64,000 nucleotides of DNA from positions 60,964 through 124,963 of the forward strand of contig CAJUCE010000014.1 in the NCBI GenBank assembly GCA_910584865.1, read 5' to 3'. Positions 42,880 to 52,558 of this stretch are shown in pieces. The position numbers and the translations under genes are program-made. The DNA is from an uncultured Acetatifactor sp. Lineage in GTDB: Bacteria > Bacillota > Clostridia > Lachnospirales > Lachnospiraceae. The stretch's first letter is position 1, and each line of letters opens with the position of its first letter. The notes beneath the pieces are model-generated. The model had not been told where the DNA came from. It made no database searches and saw only the letters and a program-made list of their open reading frames with translations.

Positions 42880-44067
42880 ATGAACGCATCGGATAATAAA
42901 AGAAACCGCCGGGCAGTCTGGCTTTTATGGGCCGGGATTGCGGTTTACGGCCTGCTGTGTCTCTACCTTTTTTATATGCAGTCCATCCAGCCCCTGGACT
43001 ATGACAACCGATATTTTCAGTCCGATCTGCCCTATCACATCAGCATGATTATCGACGACGGATGGTATTACAGCTTCACTGCCTATGCATATCAGCTGCT
43101 GCACTGGCTGGGGCGGGGGACCACGGTACTGATTGCCGTTTTTCTGGCGGCGGTGACAGTGCTTTGCATCGTGCTTACCGAGCGTCTGCTTCGTCTGATT
43201 CTGAAACGGGACCGAACGGACGCCCTGACACTGGGTGCAGCCTTCGCTCTGAATCTGGTGATGCCCTTTTTCTGGCGCTTTGCCGGAGAGTATCGATATG
43301 TAAGTTACCAGTCAGGCAATCTGTGGCACAATTCCACCTACCAGTGTATGAAGCTGATTGCATTGGCAGCCTTTTTATATTATGAAAAGCTGGAAAGCCA
43401 TTATAAGGAAAAAATATCTCTACGCCAGTGGTTCACCCTGGCCGGGCTGCTGTTTCTCTCTACCGGGATTAAGCCCAGCTTTCTGACCGTATTTGCCCCT
43501 GTTCTGGCCATCAGGCTGCTGGCGGACCTGTTCCGGAAGGTTCCCTTCAGGCAGGTCTTTCTGCTGGGCAGTACCGTGCTGCCTTCCTGCGGCGTAATTC
43601 TGTGGCAAAATATGGTACTCTTCGGAGCGGATACCGGCAATGGTATGGCCTTCTCCCCCTGGTATACCTTCTCGCTTCACGCCAACAGGACCAAAGTGGC
43701 GGTACTTTGCTCCATTGCCTTTCCTCTGGTTATCCTGTTATTTTCCCTGAGAGAGCTTCCGAAGGATCGGAAATACCTCTTCGTCTGGGGGATGACTGGA
43801 GTAGGCTTTCTGGAGGCTCTATGCCTGGTGGAGACCGGCAGCCGTTCCCGGGACGGCAATTTCCTCTGGGGATATTGCTTTGCCATCTTTCTGGTCTTTC
43901 TGTATAGCTTTGAAAAATGGGTGCTCTTTCTGAAAAAAGAAACACATGTGCTGTTCTACCGGATCCTTTTCGCGGGGACAGGCTGCATCCTGGCCTACCA
44001 GCTTTTCTGCGGCATCTATTTCTTCGCCAGGCTGCTGGCGGGAGAGACTTACTTTATGATGGGCTGA
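42880..44067 (+). CDS. polytopic membrane protein, GT-C-like
   Basis: 395 residues with about nine or ten spans. The first outer loop carries DYDNRYFQSDLPYHISMI, acidic as in GT-C enzymes. NLWHNSTYQ, TGIKPSFLTVF and GNFLWGYCFAIFL recur in divergent form (NPFHNATF, KPSFTLV, FNFSWGYMYGIFF) in the protein at 54.1-55.3 kb, so the two are paralogues. Function likely sugar transfer at the membrane; not a named family to me. First gene of a four-gene plus-strand unit. Confidence 0.65.
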   Translation: MNASDNKRNRRAVWLLWAGIAVYGLLCLYLFYMQSIQPLDYDNRYFQSDLPYHISMIIDDGWYYSFTAYAYQLLHWLGRGTTVLIAVFLAAVTVLCIVLTERLLRLILKRDRTDALTLGAAFALNLVMPFFWRFAGEYRYVSYQSGNLWHNSTYQCMKLIALAAFLYYEKLESHYKEKISLRQWFTLAGLLFLSTGIKPSFLTVFAPVLAIRLLADLFRKVPFRQVFLLGSTVLPSCGVILWQNMVLFGADTGNGMAFSPWYTFSLHANRTKVAVLCSIAFPLVILLFSLRELPKDRKYLFVWGMTGVGFLEALCLVETGSRSRDGNFLWGYCFAIFLVFLYSFEKWVLFLKKETHVLFYRILFAGTGCILAYQLFCGIYFFARLLAGETYFMMG

Positions 44068-44126
44068 ATATATACCCGGTCTAAAACATTTGCCAGACGA
44101 AATGTATAACGAGGGAGTCGTCAATT

Positions 44127-46064
44127 ATGAAACAAAATATCTCAACCTTTATAAAATCACCGCATATGAAAATCCTTCTCAAAGGCTTTCTGACTGCATA
44201 CGCACTCTCCGCAACCCTTCACGCCCCGCTGATCCCTTCCTCCTACGAGACAGATCTGGACTATGTTATAGCCTCTGTCTATGAGCTGTTGGGGGAATAT
44301 GATCTGAAATTTATGCTGCTGTGGCTTCTCAGTATTGGTTTCTATGGTTTTCGGAATTGTGCAGAAGTAACTTGTGCTTCGCAATTGTCAAAAGCAGGAA
44401 TCCACACTGTATGCCCAGTGGAATTCTCAAAGGATAAATCCCTTGTGCTGTCCGTTTTCTTTTCCTTCTGTCTGCTGATGGGACAAAGCTATCACCAGGC
44501 CGGCAATGCCTCCTGCTGTCTGGGAAGCGTTGTCAATGTCCTGAAATTTATTCTGGCGCTCACCGGCTTTTCCCTTTTATTCCGCCGGCTGATCCGCCTT
44601 TGCTGCGCCTTTCTGGATGCTCGCTGTTTCACTTCTCAGAAAACGCATTTCTTTTCCCGCCACGGCTTCCGGAAAGCCTTTTTGATCCTGTCTGCCGCCT
44701 ATCTGCCCTTTTTACTCCTCAGCTTCCCCGGAAACCTGTGCTGGGATGCCATAGGCCAGATCGAGCAGGTTATGGGCAGCGCGCCCTACAGCACCCATCA
44801 CCCTCTGCTGCACAGCTTAATCATGGGAGGCTTCATCAAGGGCGGCAGCATGCTGCTCCATTCTCCGGAAGCAGGCCTGTTCCTTTACATGCTGTTTCAG
44901 GATACCCTTCTGATCTGTGCACTGGCTGCTACTATTGCCCTTCTTTCGAAAAGAGGCGCAGATTTTCGGCTGCTTGTGTGCTTATTGGCAATCTATTGCA
45001 TTACGCCGGTATATTCAAATATGGCCTCCACCGCTGTGAAGGATGTGCCCTATACGGCCTTTACCATTGGCTATACCATGGCTCTGGCTCTGCTCCTGGA
45101 ACAGCCGGAGAGGCTGAAAAGCCGGCGCTTTCTAGTCCTGTTTTTCCTCCTGCAGGTCGGCGTGATCCTCTTCCGCAACAACGGCCTGTATGTAGTCCTG
45201 CTATCCGGCATAAGCTGTTTTGCTTTTCTGTTCCGCAATTACAGGGGCGTCCGCGAAAAGCTCCTCTGCCTGCTTGCCTCCTTCGGTGCAAGTATCCTGG
45301 CGGCGCAGCTTATCCTTTTCCTTCTGGTTCAGGGAACCTCGGCCGTCTCCGGAAGCGTGGGAGAGATGCTGTCCGTCCCCTTCCAACAGACAGCCAGATA
45401 TCTTCAGTTCCACATCGATGAGATCGATGCACAAGAACGCGCCGGAATCGAGGCGGTTCTGGGGGATGCGGAAACCGTAGCCGCCGCCTATAATCCGGCC
45501 AGCGCAGATCCGGTGAAAGCGCTGTATCATAAAAATGCCTCCGGTACGGAACTGGCCGCCTACTTCCGCGCCTGGTTCCGGGGATTGATCAGGCATCCCG
45601 GGCCCTACTTCGATGCCTTTTTCGTCCATATATACGGATGGTTTACGCCCTCTGTCAGCAACGCCATCCGATACGAGACCGACGGCTATGAAACAGTGCG
45701 GCAGGGCGGCCTGTTTCCCAATGCGGATAAACTGCTGATCTTTTACTACCGCTTTGCGAACCGGATCAGCCTGCTGGGGTTGTTGGAAAATATCGGCGCC
45801 GCCGTATGGGGACTGTTCTTCCTTACCTTTTATCAGAAGAGACGGGGGAACCGTGCAGCTCTCCCGGCCGGCCTTCCCCTGTGGGTCAGCCTGCTGATCT
45901 GTATGGTCTCACCCTGCTTTTTCGGGCATCCCAGATATGCCTTCCCCATCCTCTTCTCCCTTCCCTTTCTATACGGTTTTACATTGACAAGTTCCCCTGC
46001 CCGGGATAATAAGGAATATGTTGCTTCGCAATCAGCGGACGAATCCCCGGCGGCACAGAAATGA
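44127..46064 (+). CDS. DUF6020-like membrane protein
   Basis: 645 residues, about twelve or thirteen spans. Central motif FPGNLCWDAIGQIEQVMG followed by STHHPLLHSLIMGGFIKGG, typical of the DUF6020 group (GT-C-like, with an acidic residue after the FPG turn). A further MASTAVKDVPYTAF and an extracytoplasmic region of about 120 residues follow before the last spans. Probably a polyprenyl-phosphate-sugar-dependent glycosyltransferase. The 3' end runs close to the acyltransferase gene. Confidence 0.7.
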   Translation: MKQNISTFIKSPHMKILLKGFLTAYALSATLHAPLIPSSYETDLDYVIASVYELLGEYDLKFMLLWLLSIGFYGFRNCAEVTCASQLSKAGIHTVCPVEFSKDKSLVLSVFFSFCLLMGQSYHQAGNASCCLGSVVNVLKFILALTGFSLLFRRLIRLCCAFLDARCFTSQKTHFFSRHGFRKAFLILSAAYLPFLLLSFPGNLCWDAIGQIEQVMGSAPYSTHHPLLHSLIMGGFIKGGSMLLHSPEAGLFLYMLFQDTLLICALAATIALLSKRGADFRLLVCLLAIYCITPVYSNMASTAVKDVPYTAFTIGYTMALALLLEQPERLKSRRFLVLFFLLQVGVILFRNNGLYVVLLSGISCFAFLFRNYRGVREKLLCLLASFGASILAAQLILFLLVQGTSAVSGSVGEMLSVPFQQTARYLQFHIDEIDAQERAGIEAVLGDAETVAAAYNPASADPVKALYHKNASGTELAAYFRAWFRGLIRHPGPYFDAFFVHIYGWFTPSVSNAIRYETDGYETVRQGGLFPNADKLLIFYYRFANRISLLGLLENIGAAVWGLFFLTFYQKRRGNRAALPAGLPLWVSLLICMVSPCFFGHPRYAFPILFSLPFLYGFTLTSSPARDNKEYVASQSADESPAAQK

Positions 46065-46071
46065 GGCGATT

Positions 46072-47199
46072 ATGTACAGAAATTTTGATATAAACCACAC
46101 CAATATGGCCAAAGGACTTGCCATTTTCCTGCTTTTGGCCTATCATCTGTTCGAAAACGAAGCATTGGTTACGGCCATGAATGTGAACTATGCGCCCTTT
46201 CCTCTCCAGGCCTTTCTCCTGATTACCAGTTTCGGCAATATCTGCGTGGCCGTATTTGTATTCCTGACGGCCTTCGGTATCGCCTCCGGGTTGCTGGCTC
46301 AGGGCGGTTTTTCAGCCGGCAAATCTGCCTCCGGCCAGAGTTCGCCTCTATCCGGCTCTGTCCACCCCGCAGGCGGTATCTCCCCTGCGGATGCCTGCAG
46401 GCAGGCGGCAAGACGTTTTCTGGCGCTTGCCCTTCAATTTGCAGCCCTTTTCCTGAGTGTGAATCTGCTGTGGTGGCATCGTTTCGACTACCGCTCCCTG
46501 TACGGCCCCGGCAAGCAGGGAATCCTCTTCTTTCTGACGGATGCCACCGGTTTGTCCGCTCCCTTTGACACCCCTACCCTGAATGAAACCTGGTGGTATA
46601 TGGAACTGGCTTACCTGCTGATCTTCCTGGTTCCGCTGCTCACATGGCTGGTACAGAAGACCGGATATGCGCTTCTGCTGTTTACCGTTTTCGCCCCTTT
46701 TGCCGTCACCTTCCATCCGGATTTGAAGCGCTATCTGTTTGTCGCTGTATTCGGTGTCTGCGCGGCTTACGGAAAATGGCCCCACAGGCTGCTTACCTTA
46801 AAACTGCCCCGGGTGCTACAATGGCTGATCGGCATACCGGGCTTTGTTTTATGTATCCTCATCCGACAAAATATCGTGGTACAGGAATATTTCATCCACC
46901 TGACGGATGCGCCCATGGCCCTGTTTTTGGTCTGGCTGGCCGCGGCGTTGCTTGGCAGTATCCCTTTTGCGGGAAAGTTGCTGGCCTTTATCGGAAAGCA
47001 TTCCATGAATATCTATCTCGTGCATACCTTTTTCTATATGACGCTCTGGCGTGAATTTGTTTATTATTTTAAGTACGCCCTTATTACCTGGCTCCTTCTG
47101 CTGACAACATGCCTGCTCTATTCCGTTTTGCTGGAATGGCTGAAGAAGATTACGGGCCTGAATAAATTGTTAACCAGAATCAAAACGATTTCAAAATAG
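46072..47199 (+). CDS. acyltransferase 3 family membrane protein
   Basis: 375 residues, ten or so spans. MYRNFDINHTNMAKGLAIFLLLAYHLFEN contains the conserved R/K..A...V.H-type His of Acyl_transf_3; LNETWWYMELAYLL and GKHSMNIYLVHTFFY are further family marks. It moves acyl groups across the membrane to glycans. GAGG eight bases before ATG 46072 is better than the longest frame. Encoded next to an SGNH hydrolase, a common O-acetylation pair. Confidence 0.82.
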   Translation: MYRNFDINHTNMAKGLAIFLLLAYHLFENEALVTAMNVNYAPFPLQAFLLITSFGNICVAVFVFLTAFGIASGLLAQGGFSAGKSASGQSSPLSGSVHPAGGISPADACRQAARRFLALALQFAALFLSVNLLWWHRFDYRSLYGPGKQGILFFLTDATGLSAPFDTPTLNETWWYMELAYLLIFLVPLLTWLVQKTGYALLLFTVFAPFAVTFHPDLKRYLFVAVFGVCAAYGKWPHRLLTLKLPRVLQWLIGIPGFVLCILIRQNIVVQEYFIHLTDAPMALFLVWLAAALLGSIPFAGKLLAFIGKHSMNIYLVHTFFYMTLWREFVYYFKYALITWLLLLTTCLLYSVLLEWLKKITGLNKLLTRIKTISK

Positions 47200-47213
47200 A
47201 AAGGACAACCCAA

Positions 47214-48611
47214 ATGACCAAATTAACTCAGAAAAAGAAATTAGGAATCTGTATCGCCCTTCTCCTCCTCGCCGGAGCCGCCGCGCTTTTCGTTCTCCTG
47301 TTCGGAAAACCAAAGGCACAGCAGGAAGACTATCGTCTGATCTCCTCCGAAGACTATGATTCCGTCTTTATTTCCATGTATCCGCTGGATACCTATCAGG
47401 AGGAGGACTTCACAAAATACCGAGAACTGACCCTGTTAAAGACCTCCTACTGTATTCCCGACTTTTCCGTGTTGAAGCAATATATGAAGCGGGTGGCAAA
47501 GTCAGGCAACAGTATCTCCACGGTATACCTGGGCATCTTTCCGGACAAAATAAGCCCCACAGAGCTCCAGGAGCTGGCTGAGCTCTACCCCTCCGCCGGT
47601 TTTGAAGTCATTCTGTCCTACCCTTCCGCCGAATACTGGAAGGGCCTTTCGGAGGAGGAATACACGCGGATGCTTGGCATTTACTGCGATTTTCTCTCCG
47701 CCGTGGAAGAAAAGCCCAATCTGCGCTTCTATTTTTACGGTTCCCAGGCATGGCTGATCGCCAATCCCCATAATTATCGGGAGGATGGAATTGTAGCAGA
47801 AAATATCGCCAGGGAAATTATGCTCCACAGTGATTCCATCCACGAATATCTGGTAACTCCCGAGAGAGCGGAAATCTTTTCCGGACAGCTGACGGAACTG
47901 ACCGGAAAAATCAGAACTGCCCCGGCGCGGCCTGACCTGTCTAACCACTGTATCGTCTTCCTGGGGGACAGCGTCATCGGAAACTTTACGGACAGCCTCT
48001 CCATCCCCGGCGTAGTTGCCGCTGTGTCGAACGCATCTGTATTCAATTGCGGCTACGGCGGAAACAGCGCCTCCATGCACCCAGAATGCCCCACCGCCCT
48101 GCCCGGAATCTCCCAGGCTCTGGTAGACGGAGACCTTTCCCTGCTGCCGGAGGGCACACAGGTGTACAGCGGGATCTCCTCCTACCTGGCCAATCCTCCC
48201 ATAGATAAGAAAATGTCTGTGGTAATTTATTACGGCCTCAATGATTATTTCGCAGGCTACCAGGTCGACTCGGAGGAAGACCCTTACGATATCGCCACCT
48301 ACGCCGGCGCCATCCGCACAGCAGTAGCCACCCTCCGCGCCGGTCTGCCGGATGTACAGATCATTCTCTGCACGCCCAACTACTGCCGTCAGTTCAATCA
48401 TGGCACGGAGCCTCACGGCGGATATATTCTGGAGCAGTATGCGGATGCAGTCATTGCGCTCTCGGAGGAATTGCAGACGGAACTTTTGGATACCTTTCAC
48501 GGTTTCGGAATCAATAAAGAGAACTGGAGCGAGTTTATACCCGATCAGGTCCATCCCAATGCGGCTTTCCGTTTTCTGATCGGGGAGAGTCTGACAGAAT
48601 TGATTCGTTAG
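47214..48611 (+). CDS. membrane-anchored SGNH hydrolase with extra N-terminal domain
   Basis: 465 residues. One span at about 10-30. Residues 45-235 form a separate domain of unknown role (DSVFISMYPLDTYQEEDF). From about 245 follows an intact SGNH domain: FLGDSVIGNF (Ser), GYGGNSAS, YYGLNDYFAGYQ (Gly and Asn) and DQVHPNAAF (Asp and His). Probably the extracellular partner of the acyltransferase encoded 14 bases upstream. Related to the SGNH proteins at 21.3 and 29.5 kb. Confidence 0.8.
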   Translation: MTKLTQKKKLGICIALLLLAGAAALFVLLFGKPKAQQEDYRLISSEDYDSVFISMYPLDTYQEEDFTKYRELTLLKTSYCIPDFSVLKQYMKRVAKSGNSISTVYLGIFPDKISPTELQELAELYPSAGFEVILSYPSAEYWKGLSEEEYTRMLGIYCDFLSAVEEKPNLRFYFYGSQAWLIANPHNYREDGIVAENIAREIMLHSDSIHEYLVTPERAEIFSGQLTELTGKIRTAPARPDLSNHCIVFLGDSVIGNFTDSLSIPGVVAAVSNASVFNCGYGGNSASMHPECPTALPGISQALVDGDLSLLPEGTQVYSGISSYLANPPIDKKMSVVIYYGLNDYFAGYQVDSEEDPYDIATYAGAIRTAVATLRAGLPDVQIILCTPNYCRQFNHGTEPHGGYILEQYADAVIALSEELQTELLDTFHGFGINKENWSEFIPDQVHPNAAFRFLIGESLTELIR

Positions 48612-48639
48612 AAAAGTACTGGCATGATGAGCCACGCCG

Positions 48640-48676
48640 GCAGGCTACTCCCGCGTACCCTGTCGGCCTGCTCTTT
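48640..48676. terminator. weak hairpin at a convergent junction
   Basis: GCAGGC (48640-48645) pairs with GCCTGC (48666-48671), followed by TCTTTA on the plus strand. Short stem, long loop. Confidence 0.3.
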
Positions 48677-49229
48677 ACTCCTGCTCCTGCAAAAGCAATG
48701 CCACATTGATGCTCAGGCTTCCATATATACCCACCGTGATGTCCCGATCAAAGGGAAATACCACCGGAGCGAAATCTTCTTCAAATAAGTAGACAGTTGT
48801 ACGATTTTTCATGGGATCAACGATCCAGTACTCCCGCACCCCCGCGTCGGCATACAGGTTCATCTTAACCGCGTAATCCATCCGGCGGCTGCCCGGGGAT
48901 ACCACTTCGATTATAAAGTCCGGCGCTCCTTCACAGCCGCGGTCAGATAATTTATCTCTGTCACATATGACACTTATGTCAGGTTCTACCCATTTTTTAT
49001 TATCAGCCATCAAATTTACCGCGTAAGGCGCAGGCATGACTTCGCACCTGCCTTTCTGCGATTTCACATGGCTCATCAGAACATGATGAAGTTCACTAAC
49101 CAACTTCTGGTGACGGAAATTGGGAGGCGCCATCCCATAGAGAACTCCGTCAATCAGTTCCGCCCGCTCTCCATCCGGAAGGTTCCAGTAGTCTTCTGAC
49201 GTATAAAGCTTTTCATGCGTATTTAACAT
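48675..49229 (-). CDS. Uma2-family (DUF820) PD-(D/E)XK protein
   Basis: 184 residues. RAELIDGVLYGM, WVEPDISVICD, GAPDFIIEVVSPGSRRMDYAVKMNLYADAGVREYWIVDP show the family's E..PD...I.EV.S......D...K...Y...GV.EYWI.D pattern, with the catalytic Asp, Glu and Lys. Predicted nuclease fold; cellular role unknown. A second copy of this family is at 61.6-62.1 kb. Confidence 0.88.
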   Translation of the reverse strand: MLNTHEKLYTSEDYWNLPDGERAELIDGVLYGMAPPNFRHQKLVSELHHVLMSHVKSQKGRCEVMPAPYAVNLMADNKKWVEPDISVICDRDKLSDRGCEGAPDFIIEVVSPGSRRMDYAVKMNLYADAGVREYWIVDPMKNRTTVYLFEEDFAPVVFPFDRDITVGIYGSLSINVALLLQEQE

Positions 49230-49290
49230 AAGCTACCTCTCTCTATAACGGCTTCCGCGCAAAAGTGATACGATTTCCGTTCTTTACAAT

Positions 49291-49319
49291 AGTATAAGGC
49301 AGGGCTTTAGGAAATGCAA
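49291..49319 (-). promoter_or_regulatory. sigma-A promoter of the Uma2 gene
   Basis: Minus strand TTGCAT (49314-49319), 17 bases, TATACT (49291-49296). Confidence 0.55.
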
Positions 49320-49348
49320 GGTTAAAACTTTCCGGATATACTTCTATA

Positions 49349-49446
49349 CGGCAAGAACCTTGGTGTTCGGTTATATCCTTCCCACTGTCGGGCGGACTCG
49401 GGACTTTCACCCGTTTAGAACATGCGCCCGCCCGGTGCGCCTACCT
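49349..49446 (-). mobile_element. possible group II intron 5' fragment
   Basis: Read on the minus strand, the stretch contains GGGCGCATGTTCTAAACGGG, then GGTGAAAGTCCCG, CCGACAGTGGGAAGG and AACCGAACACCAAGG. GTGAAAGTCCC and the following blocks resemble domain I of clostridial group II introns. No reverse transcriptase or 3' domains are nearby, so this would be a relic. Confidence 0.4.
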
Positions 49447-49449
49447 AAA

Positions 49450-49474
49450 AGAACCCGCCAAATCAGCGGGTTCT
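49450..49474 (-). terminator. intrinsic terminator overlapping the stop codon of the repeat-bearing membrane protein
   Basis: AGAACCCGC/GCGGGTTCT, 9-bp perfect stem, 7-base loop containing the TGA stop, followed on the minus strand by TTTTAGG. Confidence 0.75.
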
Positions 49475-51457
49475 CTCATAGAAAACAGTTTCGTCATCCT
49501 CATACAATCGTCTGTAGCCGGCTTCCCGGCAGAGTGCATCGATCTCTCCCCCCGCAGGGCTTATCAGATACCTGCTCTGCAGTGTGTCAAATTCCTCCAC
49601 CACATAATCCCGCATACAGCAGCTGATTCCAAAGCCCTCCGGTAACGCATATAAAAGCTGCCAGGAGGTATTGACTGAACTGCCATCCACCATATCGCTG
49701 AAAACCCAAATCACCACATTCTCATAATTCGGTACATTTTCCCGTTCCAGCGTCAGTTCCTCCTCCAGAGCCGCCCCGCAGGCCTCCACCGCTGCCTTCC
49801 TATCCTCCCGCACAAAGGGAGCCTCGTAATCATAAGGATCCAGCGCCATATAGAAAAAGAAATAGGCAAAGGTGGCTCCCAATAGCACGGCCTTTTTATA
49901 AAACTTTGTCTCCATCAAAGAAACAATGAACACTGCTGCCGCCATGAAGGTCAGAAGATGCTTGCTGCCCTCCGTAAGCTTATACATGAGAAGCAACGCA
50001 AACAGCATGGCCACAAAGCTGAAAGCCAGATGGACCTGGATAATCAGCCGATTCCCCAGAGCTGTACGCTCCTCTTCCGCGGCTCGGACATCCTGCAGAT
50101 CCGCGCCTTCCGCCTGCATGTTATCCTCTGTCTGGGCATTTCCTTTCGTCCGAGACTTGCCTTCCGCACGGGCCATGTCACCTGTCCGAGACTTACTCTC
50201 TGCTCTGACCATGCCCTTCGCCCGGGTCTTGCCTTCCGCACAAACCGTGTCCTCCGCCCGGGTCTTGCCTTCCGCACGAACCATGTCCTCCGCCCGGGTC
50301 TTGCCTTCCGCACAAACCGTGTCCTCCGCCCGAGTCTTGCCTTCTGCACCAACCACGTCCTCCGTCCGGGTCATGCCTTCCGCACGGGCCACATCCTCCG
50401 CCCGGACTTCCGCCCCCTCCTCGCTCTGCGCCTGTATCCGTCCCAGCCGCTTCCACCTTCTCCAATCCCGAAAACTCTGTGCAATCAGCACTGCCATGCA
50501 GACCAGATATCCCGCAAAATACGCTCCCGACGCCAGTCCTGTCCGAAAGCCCTGAACCATATACCGCAGGAAATCACTTCCCATATAATACAAGGTTCCC
50601 AGCGTATAGCGGACTCCCCCGATCAGCCCTCTCTCAAAATAAGCGGTTATCCACTCTGTAAAAAACAAAGGTGCAAAATACTCTGCTCCAAAGAAGTGCT
50701 TAATACAGGCATACAGCCCCAGCACCACGCCCAGAACCGCCGCAGAACCTGCCGCTCCCACCCACCGAAAGGCATGACACCTGTCCCGGCGAATCCACAG
50801 ATAACAGGGCAGCAACAAAAACAACAGCAAATACGGTCTCATCAACGTCATCATGCCGGACATGGCAAAGAGAAACACCAGTTTGTAAGTCCGCTCTCTC
50901 CTCAGATAGTTGATTGCCAGTGAAAAAAAGACAATCACCATACTGAAGCAGATAATCTCCGGCATCACGGAAAGCATATAGCGGACAAAAGGGGTATACA
51001 GGCAGAACAAAAAAGCCAAAACCCCCAGCTGCTTCCAGGTAGGACGCACCAGCCAGACGAACGCAAAACAGGTAAGCATCAGCAGGAAAATATTACAGAT
51101 CACCGGCGACATCAGATTCCACCCGAAGACAAGCCCCCACAGAATCCAGGGAGACACCAGCACCGGACTCCAGGCCGCAAAGGACAGCTTCAATGCATGG
51201 CTCTCGTTAAATCCATAATACCCAAGGGGATATCCGAATTCCAGTATACTTTCCACCTGTTTATAATAAAAAAGCTCATCATTCCACTCCGAAGAAGGCA
51301 GATACACCTCTCCAAGGCTGCGGCCCTGAGATCCGCAATACACCAGACAGCAGACCAGAGGAAGCATGGCCAGCAGCAATGCCTTCAGCAATGTGACATA
51401 CCGCCGCTCTGCGCAATACTTCCCTTCCGCCCTCCACCAGTCTCTCCATTTCTTCAT
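49463..51457 (-). CDS. polytopic membrane protein with a repeat-expanded cytoplasmic loop
   Basis: 664 residues from MKKWRDWWRA (ATG 51457, 4 bases after the upstream stop). About nine spans in the first 345 residues, with YLPSSEWNDELFYYKQVESILE after the first span, a GT-C-like acidic loop. Then a highly charged loop of about 120 residues made of 12-residue units (AEGKTRAEDxVx), three more spans, and a soluble C-terminus of about 130 residues. Probably a membrane glycosyltransferase; no named family recognised. The repeat is in phase, so size changes keep the frame. Confidence 0.65.
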   Translation of the reverse strand: MKKWRDWWRAEGKYCAERRYVTLLKALLLAMLPLVCCLVYCGSQGRSLGEVYLPSSEWNDELFYYKQVESILEFGYPLGYYGFNESHALKLSFAAWSPVLVSPWILWGLVFGWNLMSPVICNIFLLMLTCFAFVWLVRPTWKQLGVLAFLFCLYTPFVRYMLSVMPEIICFSMVIVFFSLAINYLRRERTYKLVFLFAMSGMMTLMRPYLLLFLLLPCYLWIRRDRCHAFRWVGAAGSAAVLGVVLGLYACIKHFFGAEYFAPLFFTEWITAYFERGLIGGVRYTLGTLYYMGSDFLRYMVQGFRTGLASGAYFAGYLVCMAVLIAQSFRDWRRWKRLGRIQAQSEEGAEVRAEDVARAEGMTRTEDVVGAEGKTRAEDTVCAEGKTRAEDMVRAEGKTRAEDTVCAEGKTRAKGMVRAESKSRTGDMARAEGKSRTKGNAQTEDNMQAEGADLQDVRAAEEERTALGNRLIIQVHLAFSFVAMLFALLLMYKLTEGSKHLLTFMAAAVFIVSLMETKFYKKAVLLGATFAYFFFYMALDPYDYEAPFVREDRKAAVEACGAALEEELTLERENVPNYENVVIWVFSDMVDGSSVNTSWQLLYALPEGFGISCCMRDYVVEEFDTLQSRYLISPAGGEIDALCREAGYRRLYEDDETVFYERTR
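50130..50415 (-). repeat. 36-bp in-frame tandem repeat
   Basis: About four nearly identical 36-base units at 50219-50360 (CGCCCGGGTCTTGCCTTCCG then CACAAACCGTGTCCTC) with more diverged units on both sides. Encodes AEGKTRAED(T/M)V(C/R). Confidence 0.85.
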
Positions 51458-51461
51458 TCCG

Positions 51462-52439
51462 CTACCCTTTCTGCTCCTCCGAATCCGATACATCCCGCTC
51501 TCCGTCCATATTAAGCTTCTCCCGGATGACATATTGAGGCGAATTGTTCAGACTGATATAAATTCTTCCGATATATTCCCCGATCAGCCCCAGCATCAGC
51601 ATAATCATCCCGCCGAAAAACACAATCGCCGACATGGTAGAGCTGAATCCCATGGGTACATCCGGCCGCAGCAATCTCTTTATAATCGTGTAAAATCCAT
51701 ACAGAAAACCGGCCGCTGCGCTGACGGCTCCCACGCCGGTGGCGATCCGCAGAGGTTTCACCGAAAATGCCGTAAATCCGTTAAACCACAATCCCACCAG
51801 CTTTTTAAGGTTATAACCTGAGACGCCTGACTCCCGCTCTCTATGATTCACTTCCACATTGGTAATATTCCCGGTGGCCCGCAGCACCAACCCGATAACA
51901 TAAGGATAAGAATTCTCATAGCGGACCATATCCTCCACCACGAACCTCTTTACCGCAAAATAGCTGGACAAATACAGCTCCGGCGGCTTGCCCAGCATCA
52001 TGCGGGTCATCCGCTCATTCAGCTTGCTTCCCAGATTCCGAAAAGCGGAATGCTGTTTGTGGTCATATTTCGCATACACAGCGTCGTATCCCTCCTCCAG
52101 CTTTCGAAGCAATCTGTCTACCTCGTCTGCCGGCGTCTGCCCGTCGTCATCCAGACATACCACATAATCTCCGTCCGAATAGCGCAGTCCTGCCATCAAT
52201 GCGGAATGCTGTCCGAAGTTCTTCGCAAAATTGATTCCCCTGATCTTCCCGTTCTCCCTGCAAAGTTTTCTGATGACACCGAAGGTATCATCCGGTGAAC
52301 AGTCATTCACCAGAAAAATATCATATTCATACTGCTCCATGGTTTTCATCTTTTCCGTTATTTCCGTTATCACATGGGGCAGCGTATGCTCCGAACGGTA
52401 ACAGGGAATGACAAAACTTACCTTTTTTACCTGATTCAT
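51462..52439 (-). CDS. GT2 glycosyltransferase with two C-terminal spans (GtrB/DPM1-like)
   Basis: 325 residues from MNQVKKVSFVIP (GAGG eight bases upstream of 52439; the open frame continues to 52583 without family match). VSFVIPCYRSE, DIFLVNDCSPDDT, VVCLDDDGQTPADEV with the acidic DDD, then two spans near 245-270 and 280-305. Likely makes a polyprenyl-phosphate sugar for a membrane transferase such as the adjacent repeat-bearing protein. Confidence 0.85.
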   Translation of the reverse strand: MNQVKKVSFVIPCYRSEHTLPHVITEITEKMKTMEQYEYDIFLVNDCSPDDTFGVIRKLCRENGKIRGINFAKNFGQHSALMAGLRYSDGDYVVCLDDDGQTPADEVDRLLRKLEEGYDAVYAKYDHKQHSAFRNLGSKLNERMTRMMLGKPPELYLSSYFAVKRFVVEDMVRYENSYPYVIGLVLRATGNITNVEVNHRERESGVSGYNLKKLVGLWFNGFTAFSVKPLRIATGVGAVSAAAGFLYGFYTIIKRLLRPDVPMGFSSTMSAIVFFGGMIMLMLGLIGEYIGRIYISLNNSPQYVIREKLNMDGERDVSDSEEQKG

Positions 52440-52558
52440 ATACACCTCACATTGCCCGCGGCCAATCTCCGGCACCCTGAAACTGCCGCACCGCATGGCT
52501 ATGTCTCTTTTTTCCAGATTCTGCGATCCTATGAATATCACTGTAATGCCCCCCGTCC

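Noticed and set aside
50130..50415. Regular 36-base repeat units resembling a CRISPR array
   Set aside because: Units are directly abutting with no unique spacers, lie inside an open frame and encode a 12-residue protein repeat; no cas genes are near.
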